From the NCBI GenBank assembly GCA_016234445.1, contig JACRBT010000004.1:248001-312000 (forward strand): a stretch of DNA of 64,000 nt. Direction: 5' to 3'. The translations under genes and the position numbers were made by a program. This stretch comes from Chloroflexota bacterium. GTDB lineage: Bacteria; Chloroflexota; Dehalococcoidia; Tepidiformales; Tepidiformaceae. Positions 16,100-23,916 of this stretch are shown here, in pieces. The notes under the pieces are model-generated. The model was not told where the DNA came from. It saw only the letters and a list, made by a program, of their open reading frames with translations, and did not search any database. The stretch's first letter is position 1, and the number at the start of each line of letters is the position of its first letter.

Positions 16100-16959
16100 C
16101 CGCCGGCGGCGCCAACTTTGCGGACGTCGTAGATCGCCGTGTGGTGGATCGTCATCACCGGGCGGGCTTCGCCGGCGACAATGAGCACGTCGTAGTCGAC
16201 GAAGCGGTGGCCCTTGCGGTCGAAGAGGCTCGTGACGCGGCCGCGGGTGGAGAGCGCCTCGCCCGGTCGCGCGATCGAGTGGTGGGTGACCTCGCTGGAG
16301 ACGTGGATCCAGGGTGCGAGGACGACGTTCTCGACGAGGATGGTGTTCGCCCGGCGGATGAGGTACCCGGAGGGGACCACGGCATCGGCGCCGCGATAGA
16401 GCGCGAGGTCGTCGCCGACCTCGTCGAGATATCCCTCCAGCTGGGCCGCCTCCACGGTCTCTGAGAGGCTGCCGAGGACGTCGACCGCGGCGAGGGCCTC
16501 GTACGAAACCGGTGGGCGGGCGGCAGGCAAGGGGGATTTCGGGAACCGGGCCAGGTCCGGGGCCGGAGAGGCGTCCCCAAGTGCGGCGGTCCCGATCGCG
16601 CAGACTTCGCCGGACTGGTTCAGGGCTTCGAGCGCGAACTCGACCCGGTCCCCGGCGACGGCGCTCACCGTCGCCCGGCAGGTGACGAGGTCGCCTTCGT
16701 AGAACGGCTTGATGAAGCGCGCCGTCATCGTGCCCCGTTCGAGCCAGGCCGGGCCGAGGGCGTCCATGATCGGCCGGGTCATGTAGGCGTAGCCCGTGAC
16801 GCCGGGCACGAGGCCGCCGCTGAAGCCGTACTGCTTCGCGACGACGTTGTCGTGGATCTTGTTGTCGGAGGCGACGGCGCCGTTGTGAGCGACGACGCGG
16901 TATTCGGGCAGAGACTGGCCTTCGTGGAAGCGGGCCGAGAACCCGCCTGGCGCGGCCAT
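16096..16959 (-). CDS. Double-hotdog (MaoC-like) dehydratase-family protein
   Basis: 287 residues, two hotdog halves. N-half has 'ASDNKIHDNVVAKQYGFSGGLVPGVTGYAYM', which matches the hydratase-2 loop layout but with Ser where the catalytic Asp of D-x-N-P-x-H normally sits; the His is kept. C-half ('SSEVTHHSIARPGEALSTRGRVTSLFDRKGHRFVDY') is the second hotdog. Related actinobacterial proteins are annotated as acyl dehydratases without proven substrate; thioesterase-like or acyl-binding function is possible. The ATG overlaps by one base the TGA of the upstream Cys-rich gene, so the two are translated as a unit. Confidence 0.7.
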   Translation of the reverse strand: MAAPGGFSARFHEGQSLPEYRVVAHNGAVASDNKIHDNVVAKQYGFSGGLVPGVTGYAYMTRPIMDALGPAWLERGTMTARFIKPFYEGDLVTCRATVSAVAGDRVEFALEALNQSGEVCAIGTAALGDASPAPDLARFPKSPLPAARPPVSYEALAAVDVLGSLSETVEAAQLEGYLDEVGDDLALYRGADAVVPSGYLIRRANTILVENVVLAPWIHVSSEVTHHSIARPGEALSTRGRVTSLFDRKGHRFVDYDVLIVAGEARPVMTIHHTAIYDVRKVGAAGG

Positions 16960-17192
16960 CAGTCCTGCGACCTGCTGGTCTCGTAGGGCGTGGCCACGCG
17001 CGCGGCCTGGCGGAAGCGGTCGAAGTTGGTGTCGTAACGGCGGACGTAGGCGGCGCGATGGACGCCCTGGTGCTCGCAAGCGGAGCCAACAGAGCAGCTG
17101 GCGCAGCAGTAGGGGCGGCCTGCCATGAGGTAGGGGGCGCCGGCAAGGACGGCGTAGCAGCGGATGCAGCGGCCGGGAAGTTGGCTGGCCAC
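16959..17192 (-). CDS. Small Cys-rich protein, metallothionein- or zinc-knuckle-like
   Basis: 77 residues, GTG start with AGGAG upstream. Cysteines are arranged as CxxC (C9, C12), then after ~16 residues CCxxC (29, 30, 33) and Cys-Glu-His near 39-41. The stretch 'GRPYCCASCSVGSACEHQG' resembles the core of bacterial metallothioneins of the SmtA/BmtA type, though overall Cys content is lower; a zinc knuckle is the alternative. The second half is basic and has no Cys. Coupled (TGATG) to the MaoC-like gene, which is an unusual partner for a metal-binding protein. Confidence 0.55.
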   Translation of the reverse strand: MASQLPGRCIRCYAVLAGAPYLMAGRPYCCASCSVGSACEHQGVHRAAYVRRYDTNFDRFRQAARVATPYETSRSQD

Positions 17193-17421
17193 GGGTACTC
17201 CTGGGGCACGGCAGGACGCCGCGAATTGCCCTCACTCTAGCGAACCGGCGGGGTTCCGGCCATCTTCGATTCCCATCCCGGCGCCAGCGGCGCACAATGG
17301 CTCGACTCCTCGACGGGAAGGCAAGTGACACGCGCGATGACCCCAGGACACTACGACGGCATCCTCGGTTCTTCCGCCCGGAAGATGCCGGGAAGGGCGG
17401 TCTGACACGCGCGCCCTGGTC

Positions 17422-18036
17422 GTGGCGAACGGCGAGCCCCCGTCGGCCGGCCTCCTGCGGGAACTGGGGGCGGCGGCGGACCTTATCGTCGCGGCCGACG
17501 GTGGCGCCCACGCCGCGATGGCGGCCGGCCTCCGCGTGGACATGGCCGTGGGCGACCTCGACTCGCTGGGCGGCGAAGCGCGAGAGTCGCTCGGCGACCG
17601 CGTCCTCCTCCGCGCCGACCCCAACCGGACGGACCTCCAGAAGGCCATCGACTACTGCCTCGAAGGCGGCTGCGGCGAAGTTGACATCGCCGCGGCCGGA
17701 GGGGGACGGGCGGACCACGCCCTCGCGAACCTGGCCCTCCTGACGCTCTCGCGTGGCAAGGCCCGCCTCCGGATCGTGGACGACCTCTTCGAAGTCTCCC
17801 TCGTCGAGGGGACGGCGGTCGTCGATGCGCCCCCGGGGACGGTGGTGTCGCTCGTGGCAATCGGCGAATGCCGCGGGGTTTCCACGTCCGGCCTGCGGTG
17901 GGACCTCGACCGGAAGACGCTGGCGTTCAGCCCCCTCGGGATCCACAACGAAGTGGCGACCACGCCGGCGACGGTGAGCGTCGGTTCCGGGGACCTCCTC
18001 CTCTTCCGTGGGCGGTGGGTGGAAAAGCACCGGTAA
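17422..18036 (+). CDS. thiN: Thiamine pyrophosphokinase
   Basis: 204 residues from GTG. Transfers pyrophosphate from ATP to thiamine to make TPP. Family motifs: 'ADLIVAADGGAHAAMAAGLRVDMAVGDLDSL' (catalytic Asp of GDLDS), 'DPNRTDLQKAIDYCLE' (D..K.D pattern), 'AAGGGRADHALANLALL'. The first beta strand of the family ('TRALVVANGEPP') starts six codons upstream of the GTG; no ATG, GTG or TTG exists in frame back to the stop at 17338, so a CTG (17416) or ACG (17407, nine bases after AAGGG) start may be used. No TPP riboswitch was found. Confidence 0.85.
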   Translation: MANGEPPSAGLLRELGAAADLIVAADGGAHAAMAAGLRVDMAVGDLDSLGGEARESLGDRVLLRADPNRTDLQKAIDYCLEGGCGEVDIAAAGGGRADHALANLALLTLSRGKARLRIVDDLFEVSLVEGTAVVDAPPGTVVSLVAIGECRGVSTSGLRWDLDRKTLAFSPLGIHNEVATTPATVSVGSGDLLLFRGRWVEKHR

Positions 18037-18164
18037 ATGTGCCAGCCCCGCGCACACGGCCGTCACCCCGGGGGCCACGGCGGCCATCTTGTTCGTGAAG
18101 GGCGCCGCTGACGCCGCTAACCCCGCGGAGCGGCAGCGCACCACGAACGAAGGAGTGACTCGCA

Positions 18165-18893
18165 ATGAAGTACACACGGAAGTCCCGGTTGATGGCCCTG
18201 AGCGTCGCCGGCGTCATGGCGGTCGGGCTGCTCGGCGCGGCCGGTGTGGCGATGGCCCAGAGCCCCGGCGACGGCAGCAGCGCCCAGCACCTCGGCGCCC
18301 ACCGCGGCCGGATCTTCAAGTCGACCATGAAGCAGATCGTGGAGAGTTCCGAGCTCTCGCCCGAGGTCTTCAATCAGGGCTTCAAGGACGGCAAGAGCAT
18401 CAACACCATCCTCACCGAGAACGGCGTCGACCCCGCCACCGTGCAGGCCGCCGTGCTCGCCGCGCTCGACGCGAAGCTCGACGAGAAAGTCCTCGCGGGC
18501 GACCTCACCCAGGAGAAGGCTGACGCCCTCTACGCCCGCGCGGAGACCGCCCTGCCGAAGCTGATGGACCACACCCCCCAGCCCGGCGAACACCGCGGCA
18601 AGATCGCGAAGGCCCTCAGGGGCGCGATCAAGACCGCCGCCGAGACCATCGGTATCGAACCGCAGGAACTCGCCGGGGCTCTCAAGGGCGGCCAGAGCAT
18701 CGCCGACGTCGCCAGCGCGAACGGGGTCGATCCCCAAACGGTCGTCGACGCCCTCGTCGCCCAGGCCAGCGCGAAGCTGGACGAAGCCGTCGCCAACGGC
18801 CGGATCAGCGAAGAAAAGGCCGCCGAGATCAAGAGCGGGCTCCCCGAGCGGATGACCGAGCTGGTGAACAAGAGCCGTCAGCCCAATCCGTAG
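18165..18893 (+). CDS. Secreted protein with an internal duplication, function unknown
   Basis: 242 residues. Signal peptide (1-~31, ending AMAQS), then two tandem ~85-residue helical repeats. Each has the pattern 'F/L-x-x-G-x-S-I-x-x-I/V-x-x-x-N-G-V-D-P-x-T-V', followed by 'A-K-L-D-E-x-V-A-x-G-x-(L/I)-(T/S)-(Q/E)-E-K-A' and a Leu-Pro-x-x-(L/M) end. The repeats resemble the small exported domains that follow signal peptides in actinobacteria and Chloroflexi ('DUF' type); no catalytic residues are evident. AAGGAG site seven bases before ATG; strong terminator downstream. Likely extracellular or wall-associated and structural or ligand binding. Confidence 0.65.
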   Translation: MKYTRKSRLMALSVAGVMAVGLLGAAGVAMAQSPGDGSSAQHLGAHRGRIFKSTMKQIVESSELSPEVFNQGFKDGKSINTILTENGVDPATVQAAVLAALDAKLDEKVLAGDLTQEKADALYARAETALPKLMDHTPQPGEHRGKIAKALRGAIKTAAETIGIEPQELAGALKGGQSIADVASANGVDPQTVVDALVAQASAKLDEAVANGRISEEKAAEIKSGLPERMTELVNKSRQPNP

Positions 18894-18926
18894 CCACGGC
18901 GACCGGGCGCGAACGCCCCTGGACAC

Positions 18927-18954
18927 GAGGCCCCGGCACCCCGGCCGGGGCCTC
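18927..18954 (+). terminator. Strong hairpin terminator
   Basis: Perfect 11-bp stem GAGGCCCCGGC / GCCGGGGCCTC with a 6-base loop, 33 bases after the repeat-protein stop; no T tract. Confidence 0.7.
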
Positions 18955-19031
18955 GCCGCGCCCCGGGTGCCCGCACACCGGGCAACCGGTAGCATGGCAA
19001 GACGGGCCGTTTCGCCCCGGGGACGCCACGA

Positions 19032-20513
19032 TTGGGAACGGGATCGCCTCGCGTCTTGATGATCGGCCTGGACGCGCTCGAGGTCTCATGGGTCGACCGG
19101 CTCCTCGCCCAGGGCCGCCTCCCGAACCTCGCCCGGCTCGCGGAAGGCAGCGCCCGGCTCGCGGTCCGCTCCGATGGATTCACGCTCCACGGCTCCCTCT
19201 GGCCGACGTTCGCGACCGGCGCGCCCCCCGGGGTCCACGGCGTCCACTTCTGGCAGCAGTGGCTGGCCGAAGAGATGCGCCATGTGCGCAACAACCACCC
19301 CGCCTTCGCGATCACGCCGTTCTGGGCTGCCCTCGCCCCGGCCGGGATGACCGCCACCGTCATCGACCTGCCATACCTGCCGCTGGTGATGGAGCGGGGG
19401 TTTCGCGGGCTGGCGGCATGGGGCCTCCATGATGAGATGGAGGAGGCCTCGTACCCGCCGAAGCTCATGCGACGAGTCCGGAAGCGCTACGGGAAGCACC
19501 CCCTCCACTTCGACACAGTCGAGCCACAGTCAGGGAGGGACAAGCGGAAGATGGTCCGGGAACTGCAGCGGGGCATCGCCATGCGGATGCGCCTGTGGAC
19601 GGACATCGCCCGGCGCCGCAACTGGAACCTGCTCCTGGGCACGGTCGCCGAATTCCACAAGATGGGGCACTACCTCGCCCTGCCGGAAGACCTCGGCGGC
19701 GGCTACACGAACGACGACGCGATCTTCGCCACCGTCCGTGCCTTCGACGACGGGATCGAGGCGCTCCTCGAGGCGGCGGGCGACGACTGCGAGGTGTTCG
19801 TTTTCGCGCTCCATGGGATGAGCGGCCAGGTAGAGTACAGCTCGCTGGGGCGGCAGGTGCTCCGCGCCTTCGCGGGAGAACAGCCGGAAGACCCTGAGGC
19901 GTCACCCGACCTGCTCCGGCGCATCCGGGAACTGCTCCCCGACAGCCTCCACAGGGCCATCTGGCAGCGGCTGCCGGCCCGGGTGAGGAGTGCCAGGCAG
20001 GGAGCGATCACAACAACCGGTTGGGACTACAGCCGCGACCGGCTCTTCACGGTCACCCACGACGGTCACCCGGGGGTGCGGGCGAACGTCGCCGGGCGCG
20101 AACGGGACGGGTTCGTGGACGCCAACGAAGTCCCGCGCCTGCTCGACGGCCTCGAACGGTTCATCCTCGACCTGCGCGCGGAAGACGGGCTCGCGGCCTA
20201 CGGCAGCCTCTGGCGCGCCACCCGGGACGCTCCGGGCCCCCGCTCACACCTGCTGCCCGACGCCCTGATGGTCGCGAACCCCGCGGTAGTCCGGACGCAG
20301 CGGCTTTCCGGACCGGGGGGCGTGGAAATCGCGACCAGGCGAGCCGAGGCGCGAAACGGCATCCACACCGGCACGGGGTTCTGCTTCTACCGCGGGAGCC
20401 GCTCGTTGCCGGGCGCCAGCGTCATCGACAACCTCGACTTCGCGCCCAGCGTCCTCTCGCTCCTGCGTCTCCCGGCTGGCCCCGGGATGCAGGGGGAGAA
20501 CCTTTTCGCCTGA
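19032..20513 (+). CDS. Alkaline-phosphatase-superfamily protein (type I phosphodiesterase/nucleotide pyrophosphatase-like)
   Basis: 493 residues, TTG start after GGGGAC. Superfamily landmarks: 'VLMIGLDALEVSWVD' (first metal Asp), 'SLWPTFATGAPPGVHG' (nucleophile Thr), 'GTVAEFHKMGHYL', and near the end 'NGIHTGTGFCFY'. The motif usually written SDHG reads 'FALHGM', so one metal-ligand Asp is replaced by Leu; two-metal catalysis may be impaired or altered. No signal peptide, so cytoplasmic. Similar enzymes with an early GLD and 'TG..P..HG' act on sugar-phosphate or nucleotide diesters, but no substrate can be given. Confidence 0.7.
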   Translation: MGTGSPRVLMIGLDALEVSWVDRLLAQGRLPNLARLAEGSARLAVRSDGFTLHGSLWPTFATGAPPGVHGVHFWQQWLAEEMRHVRNNHPAFAITPFWAALAPAGMTATVIDLPYLPLVMERGFRGLAAWGLHDEMEEASYPPKLMRRVRKRYGKHPLHFDTVEPQSGRDKRKMVRELQRGIAMRMRLWTDIARRRNWNLLLGTVAEFHKMGHYLALPEDLGGGYTNDDAIFATVRAFDDGIEALLEAAGDDCEVFVFALHGMSGQVEYSSLGRQVLRAFAGEQPEDPEASPDLLRRIRELLPDSLHRAIWQRLPARVRSARQGAITTTGWDYSRDRLFTVTHDGHPGVRANVAGRERDGFVDANEVPRLLDGLERFILDLRAEDGLAAYGSLWRATRDAPGPRSHLLPDALMVANPAVVRTQRLSGPGGVEIATRRAEARNGIHTGTGFCFYRGSRSLPGASVIDNLDFAPSVLSLLRLPAGPGMQGENLFA

Positions 20514-20531
20514 AGCCCCGGGCGAAGGCGC

Positions 20532-20636
20532 TCAGTTGCCGAAGGTGCTGCTCACCAACACAGCGACGCTCAGCAAGCAGGTGGCGAGCGTAAGGATCAT
20601 GATCCCCGGGCGGATGCCGGGTTCTCGGCTGTTCAA
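20532..20636 (-). CDS. Small single-pass membrane peptide (34 residues), candidate
   Basis: TTG start with GAGGAG five bases upstream, 34 codons, TGA. The peptide is a short polar N-terminus (NSREPGIRPG) followed by one ~18-residue hydrophobic helix (ILTLATCLLSVAVLV) and a short polar end, a plausible single-pass membrane microprotein. It fills an otherwise empty 290-base interval between the phosphodiesterase-like gene and dapA. Evidence is the ribosome site plus the composition; conservation was not tested. Confidence 0.45.
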   Translation of the reverse strand: MNSREPGIRPGIMILTLATCLLSVAVLVSSTFGN

Positions 20637-20763
20637 GTCACTCCTCGATTTCTGGGGCGCATCTTCCCAGACGGCGCCGGGAAGTTGCTGGCGCACGTGT
20701 TCCAGGTAGCGGCACAGTGAAGGTCGCGAGGCGTGCGCTACGCGGGGTCCCGGCCGGCTCTGG

Positions 20764-20769
20764 TACACT
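20764..20769 (+). promoter_or_regulatory. Extended -10 promoter of dapA
   Basis: TGG-TACACT 33 bases before the dapA ATG; short 5' leader with GGAG, no attenuator. Confidence 0.55.
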
Positions 20770-20802
20770 GCGGTGCTACATCCCCCTGCTGGAGCCTTCA
20801 CG

Positions 20803-21696
20803 ATGAACGAGCTCGGCCGCCTTCTCACGGCGATGGTCACCCCCTACACGGCCGACGGGGCCGTCGACTACCAGCACGCCCGGCGCCTCGCCGACCACCT
20901 CGTCCGCTGCGGGAACGATGGCGTCGTCGTCACCGGGACCACCGGCGAGTCGCCACTGTTGACCGACGACGAGAAGGCGCGGATCTGGGGCGAAGTCAAG
21001 GAACAACTCGGCGACCGGGCCACCGTCGTTGCCGGTTCCGGGACGAACGACACCCGCCACTCGATCCACCTGACCCGGCTGGCGGAGAAGGCCGGCGCCG
21101 ACGCGGTCCTGGCGGTCGTCCCCTACTACCTGAAACCGCCCCAGGAGGGCGTCTACCAGCACTTCAAGGCGATCGCCGAGAGCACCAGCCTGCCGGTCAT
21201 CGTCTACAACGTCCCCGGCCGCGTGGGCATGGGGATGACCGTGGAGACGATCCTCCGGCTGGCCGAAATCCCGAACATCGTCGGCAACAAGGAAGCGAAC
21301 GGGGACCTCGCCCACACCGCGGCAGTGATGGAAGGTGCGCCGGGCTTCAAGATCTGGAGCGGGAACGACAACGACAACTTCCACCTCTGGTGCATGGGCG
21401 CCTGGGGAGCGATCAGCGTGACCTCGCACGTCGTGGCCGGCCAGCAGCAGAAGATGCTGCGCCACATCCTCGCGGGCGAACTCCCGCAGGGGGCGGCCAT
21501 CCACCGCCAGCTCTGCCGCGTGACCGACGCCTGCTTCCTCAACGGCAGCCCGAGCACGATCCGCTACGTGATGCGCCAGCTCGGCTTCGAAATCGGCGCG
21601 CCGCGGTTGCCGGTGGTGGAACCGGACCCGGCAGTGGGGGCGAAGGTGATGGCCGAACTGCGCCGCCACCGGCTCGACGTGCCGGTCTCTGCCTGA
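20803..21696 (+). CDS. dapA: 4-hydroxy-tetrahydrodipicolinate synthase
   Basis: 297 residues, normal DapA length. Condenses pyruvate with aspartate semialdehyde at the start of the diaminopimelate/lysine pathway in the cytoplasm. Schiff-base Lys163 ('IVGNKEANGDL'), Tyr135 in 'VIVYNVPGR', and the pyruvate-binding 'GTTGES' at 45-50 are all present. ATG chosen with GGAG ten bases upstream and matching the family N-terminus 'LLTAMVTPY'. A diaminopimelate need fits the nearby class A penicillin-binding protein. Own promoter; possibly read through into the RodZ-like gene 43 bases downstream. Confidence 0.92.
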   Translation: MNELGRLLTAMVTPYTADGAVDYQHARRLADHLVRCGNDGVVVTGTTGESPLLTDDEKARIWGEVKEQLGDRATVVAGSGTNDTRHSIHLTRLAEKAGADAVLAVVPYYLKPPQEGVYQHFKAIAESTSLPVIVYNVPGRVGMGMTVETILRLAEIPNIVGNKEANGDLAHTAAVMEGAPGFKIWSGNDNDNFHLWCMGAWGAISVTSHVVAGQQQKMLRHILAGELPQGAAIHRQLCRVTDACFLNGSPSTIRYVMRQLGFEIGAPRLPVVEPDPAVGAKVMAELRRHRLDVPVSA

Positions 21697-21739
21697 CTCC
21701 CGTGTGCCTAGCGGGGCGCCCCTGTACCCTTGATCTTCT

Positions 21740-22609
21740 ATGGGCGAACTCGGGACCTGGCTGGTGCGGGCACGCGAAGCCCGCGGCCTGACCCTCGAAG
21801 ACGCAGAACGCGACACGCGCATCTCCAGGCGGTACCTCCAGGCGCTCGAAGCTGAGCACTTCGAGGTGATCCCCGCCCCGGTGTACGCGCGTGGCTTCCT
21901 GCGTTCGTATTCGCAGTACCTCGGGCTCGACCCGCAGGAGATGCTCGCCCTCTTCCCGCGTGACGAGGAAGCCGCCTACCCGGCGACCGTGGGCCAGCCG
22001 CGCGCCACCCGGCAGCAACCGCTCGCGCCGGTGAGCCCTTCGCGGCCGCAGTGGCAACGCCCGGACCGAGCCGAGCGCCAGGGCGCCCCGGGGCCGCAAC
22101 GCCCACGCACGCCCCAGCAGGCGCCGTCCGAGCCGGTCATCGGGATCGACATCGGGGTACCCTCGCCCGCCCGCAGGATCCAGACGGACCCGGCCGCCCA
22201 GACGCGCGCCCTGACAGTGCTCGTGATCGCGGTGGCCGGGGTCCTCGGCGTCATCCTCCTGGCCATGCTGATTTCGAAGCTGGGCGGCGGCAGCAGCCCG
22301 GCTTCCGAGAGCGGATCGCTGGCGGGAAGCGCCACCCAGACCGCCGCCGCTGCAACCGCAGCCGCCGTCTCTCAACCCACCCAGGCCGCCGCGGACCTCC
22401 CGGACGTGCCGAAGGGCGTCGTGCCCAACGTCACCGGGCAGCAGGTCGCGGCGGCGAGGCTGACCCTCCAGGCGGCCGGCTACAGGGTCAAGGAACTGAC
22501 GCAGAAGGATTCGGCCGCGAAAGGCCTCATCCTGCAGCAGGCGCCCGCGGCCGGCATCACCCTGGCCGAAGGCTCCGAAGTGACCATCGTCGTGAGCGGG
22601 GGACCATAG
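21740..22609 (+). CDS. RodZ-like HTH membrane protein with a PASTA domain
   Basis: 289 residues. N-terminal HTH_25 domain (~1-70, 'LVRAREARGLTLEDAERDTRISRRYLQALE... PVYARGFLRSYSQYLGLDP') as in RodZ, a disordered Pro/Gln/Arg-rich linker, one transmembrane helix (~157-180), an Ala/Thr linker and a C-terminal PASTA domain (~226-289, 'VPNVTGQQVAAARLTLQAAGYRVKEL'). RodZ normally ends in DUF4115; here a peptidoglycan-sensing PASTA module replaces it. Likely links the cytoplasmic shape cytoskeleton to the wall. TACCCT lies nine bases before ATG; no ribosome site. Stop overlaps the rimO start (TAGTG). Confidence 0.75.
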   Translation: MGELGTWLVRAREARGLTLEDAERDTRISRRYLQALEAEHFEVIPAPVYARGFLRSYSQYLGLDPQEMLALFPRDEEAAYPATVGQPRATRQQPLAPVSPSRPQWQRPDRAERQGAPGPQRPRTPQQAPSEPVIGIDIGVPSPARRIQTDPAAQTRALTVLVIAVAGVLGVILLAMLISKLGGGSSPASESGSLAGSATQTAAAATAAAVSQPTQAAADLPDVPKGVVPNVTGQQVAAARLTLQAAGYRVKELTQKDSAAKGLILQQAPAAGITLAEGSEVTIVVSGGP

Positions 22610-23916
22610 TGGCGGTCCCCCGCACCTACCACCTGGTGACGCTCGGTTGCCCCAAGAACGATGTCGACAGCGAACACCTGGAGCGGCTCCTGGTCGGCGG
22701 CGAACTGCTGCCGGTGCTCCAGCCGGAAACCGCCGACGCGATCATCGTCAACACCTGCGGCTTCATCGAACAGAGCCAGGAACAGTCGATGGCCGCCGTG
22801 CGGGCGCTCGCGGCCGGGAAGCGAGACGGCCAGACGCTGATCGTCGCCGGTTGCATGACCCAGCTCTACGCCGGGGAAGTGCGCGCCGAAGCGCCGGGGA
22901 TCGACCACGTCTTCGGCGTCGGCCAGTGGCAGGAAGTGGCGCGGCTGCTGAGCGTCGACGTCGATGCCGTCTACGACATCCCCGAGCACAACGCGAAAGT
23001 CACCGGCCCGAGCGCCTACCTCAAGATCTCCGACGGCTGCGACGCGCCCTGCACCTTCTGCGTCATCCCCCGGATCAAGGGCGGGCTCCGCTCGGCGCCG
23101 CTGGGGCTGCTCGTGAAGGAAGCCCGGCGCCTCGTCGCCGCCGGGGCGAAGGAGTTGGTCCTGGTGGGGCAGGACACGACGGCCTGGGGCGAGGACCTCG
23201 GGATGCCCGTCGCCAGCGGCCTCCCGGGGCTGCTGCGGGCGCTGAGTGAGGCCGTGGGGCCGGACACCTGGCTGCGCCTGATGTATGCCTACCCCAGCCG
23301 CGTGACGCCGGCGCTCATCGAGACGATGGCGGCGCTGCCCAACGTCGTCCACTACCTCGACGTGCCCCTCCAGCACGGCTCCGAAGCGGTGCTCCGCCGG
23401 ATGAAGCGGCCCCACAACGTCGAGCGCGTGCACGCCTTCGTCCGTGAGCTCCGCGCGGCGATGCCGGATGTCGTGCTGCGGACGTCGTTCATCGCCGGGT
23501 TCCCGGGCGAAACCGAGGCCGAGTTCGACGAACTGATGGCCTTCGCAAAAGCCACCCGCTTCGACCACGCGGGCTGCTTCACCTACTCGCTCCAGCAGTG
23601 GACCGGCGCCTACGAGATGCCCGGGCAGGTGCCGGACGAGGTCAAGCAAGACCGCCGTGACCGCTTCATGCGCCAGCAACAGCGAATCTCGGCGAAGCAG
23701 GCGACGCGCTTCGTCGGGAAGACCCTGCCGATGCTGGTCGAGGGCATCGGCGACGCCGAGGGCCAGCCCGTGGTCGCGGGGCGCACCTACCGGGAAGCAC
23801 CGGAAGTCGACGGCCTCGTCTTCGCCGAAGGGCAGGCGCAGCCGGGCGACCGCGTCCTCGTCCGGATCGAAGAATCCGGCGAGTACGACCTCTTCGGCAG
23901 CCTCGTCCCCGGTTAG
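22609..23916 (+). CDS. rimO: Ribosomal protein S12 methylthiotransferase
   Basis: 435 residues from a GTG that overlaps the stop of the RodZ-like gene. Radical-SAM methylthiotransferase: N-terminal UPF0004 domain ('LGCPKNDVDSE', 'NTCGFIEQ', 'GCM' cysteines for the auxiliary cluster), radical SAM cysteines 'CDAPCTFC', C-terminal TRAM domain (~375-435). LGCPKNxVDSE is diagnostic for RimO rather than MiaB. Adds a methylthio group to Asp of ribosomal protein S12. Linked to the RodZ-like gene in a two-gene operon. Its end overlaps the convergent SDR gene by four bases. Confidence 0.9.
   Translation: MAVPRTYHLVTLGCPKNDVDSEHLERLLVGGELLPVLQPETADAIIVNTCGFIEQSQEQSMAAVRALAAGKRDGQTLIVAGCMTQLYAGEVRAEAPGIDHVFGVGQWQEVARLLSVDVDAVYDIPEHNAKVTGPSAYLKISDGCDAPCTFCVIPRIKGGLRSAPLGLLVKEARRLVAAGAKELVLVGQDTTAWGEDLGMPVASGLPGLLRALSEAVGPDTWLRLMYAYPSRVTPALIETMAALPNVVHYLDVPLQHGSEAVLRRMKRPHNVERVHAFVRELRAAMPDVVLRTSFIAGFPGETEAEFDELMAFAKATRFDHAGCFTYSLQQWTGAYEMPGQVPDEVKQDRRDRFMRQQQRISAKQATRFVGKTLPMLVEGIGDAEGQPVVAGRTYREAPEVDGLVFAEGQAQPGDRVLVRIEESGEYDLFGSLVPG

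Noticed and set aside
17240-17421. TPP riboswitch before the thiamine pyrophosphokinase gene
   Set aside because: No CUGAGA or other THI-box consensus was found.
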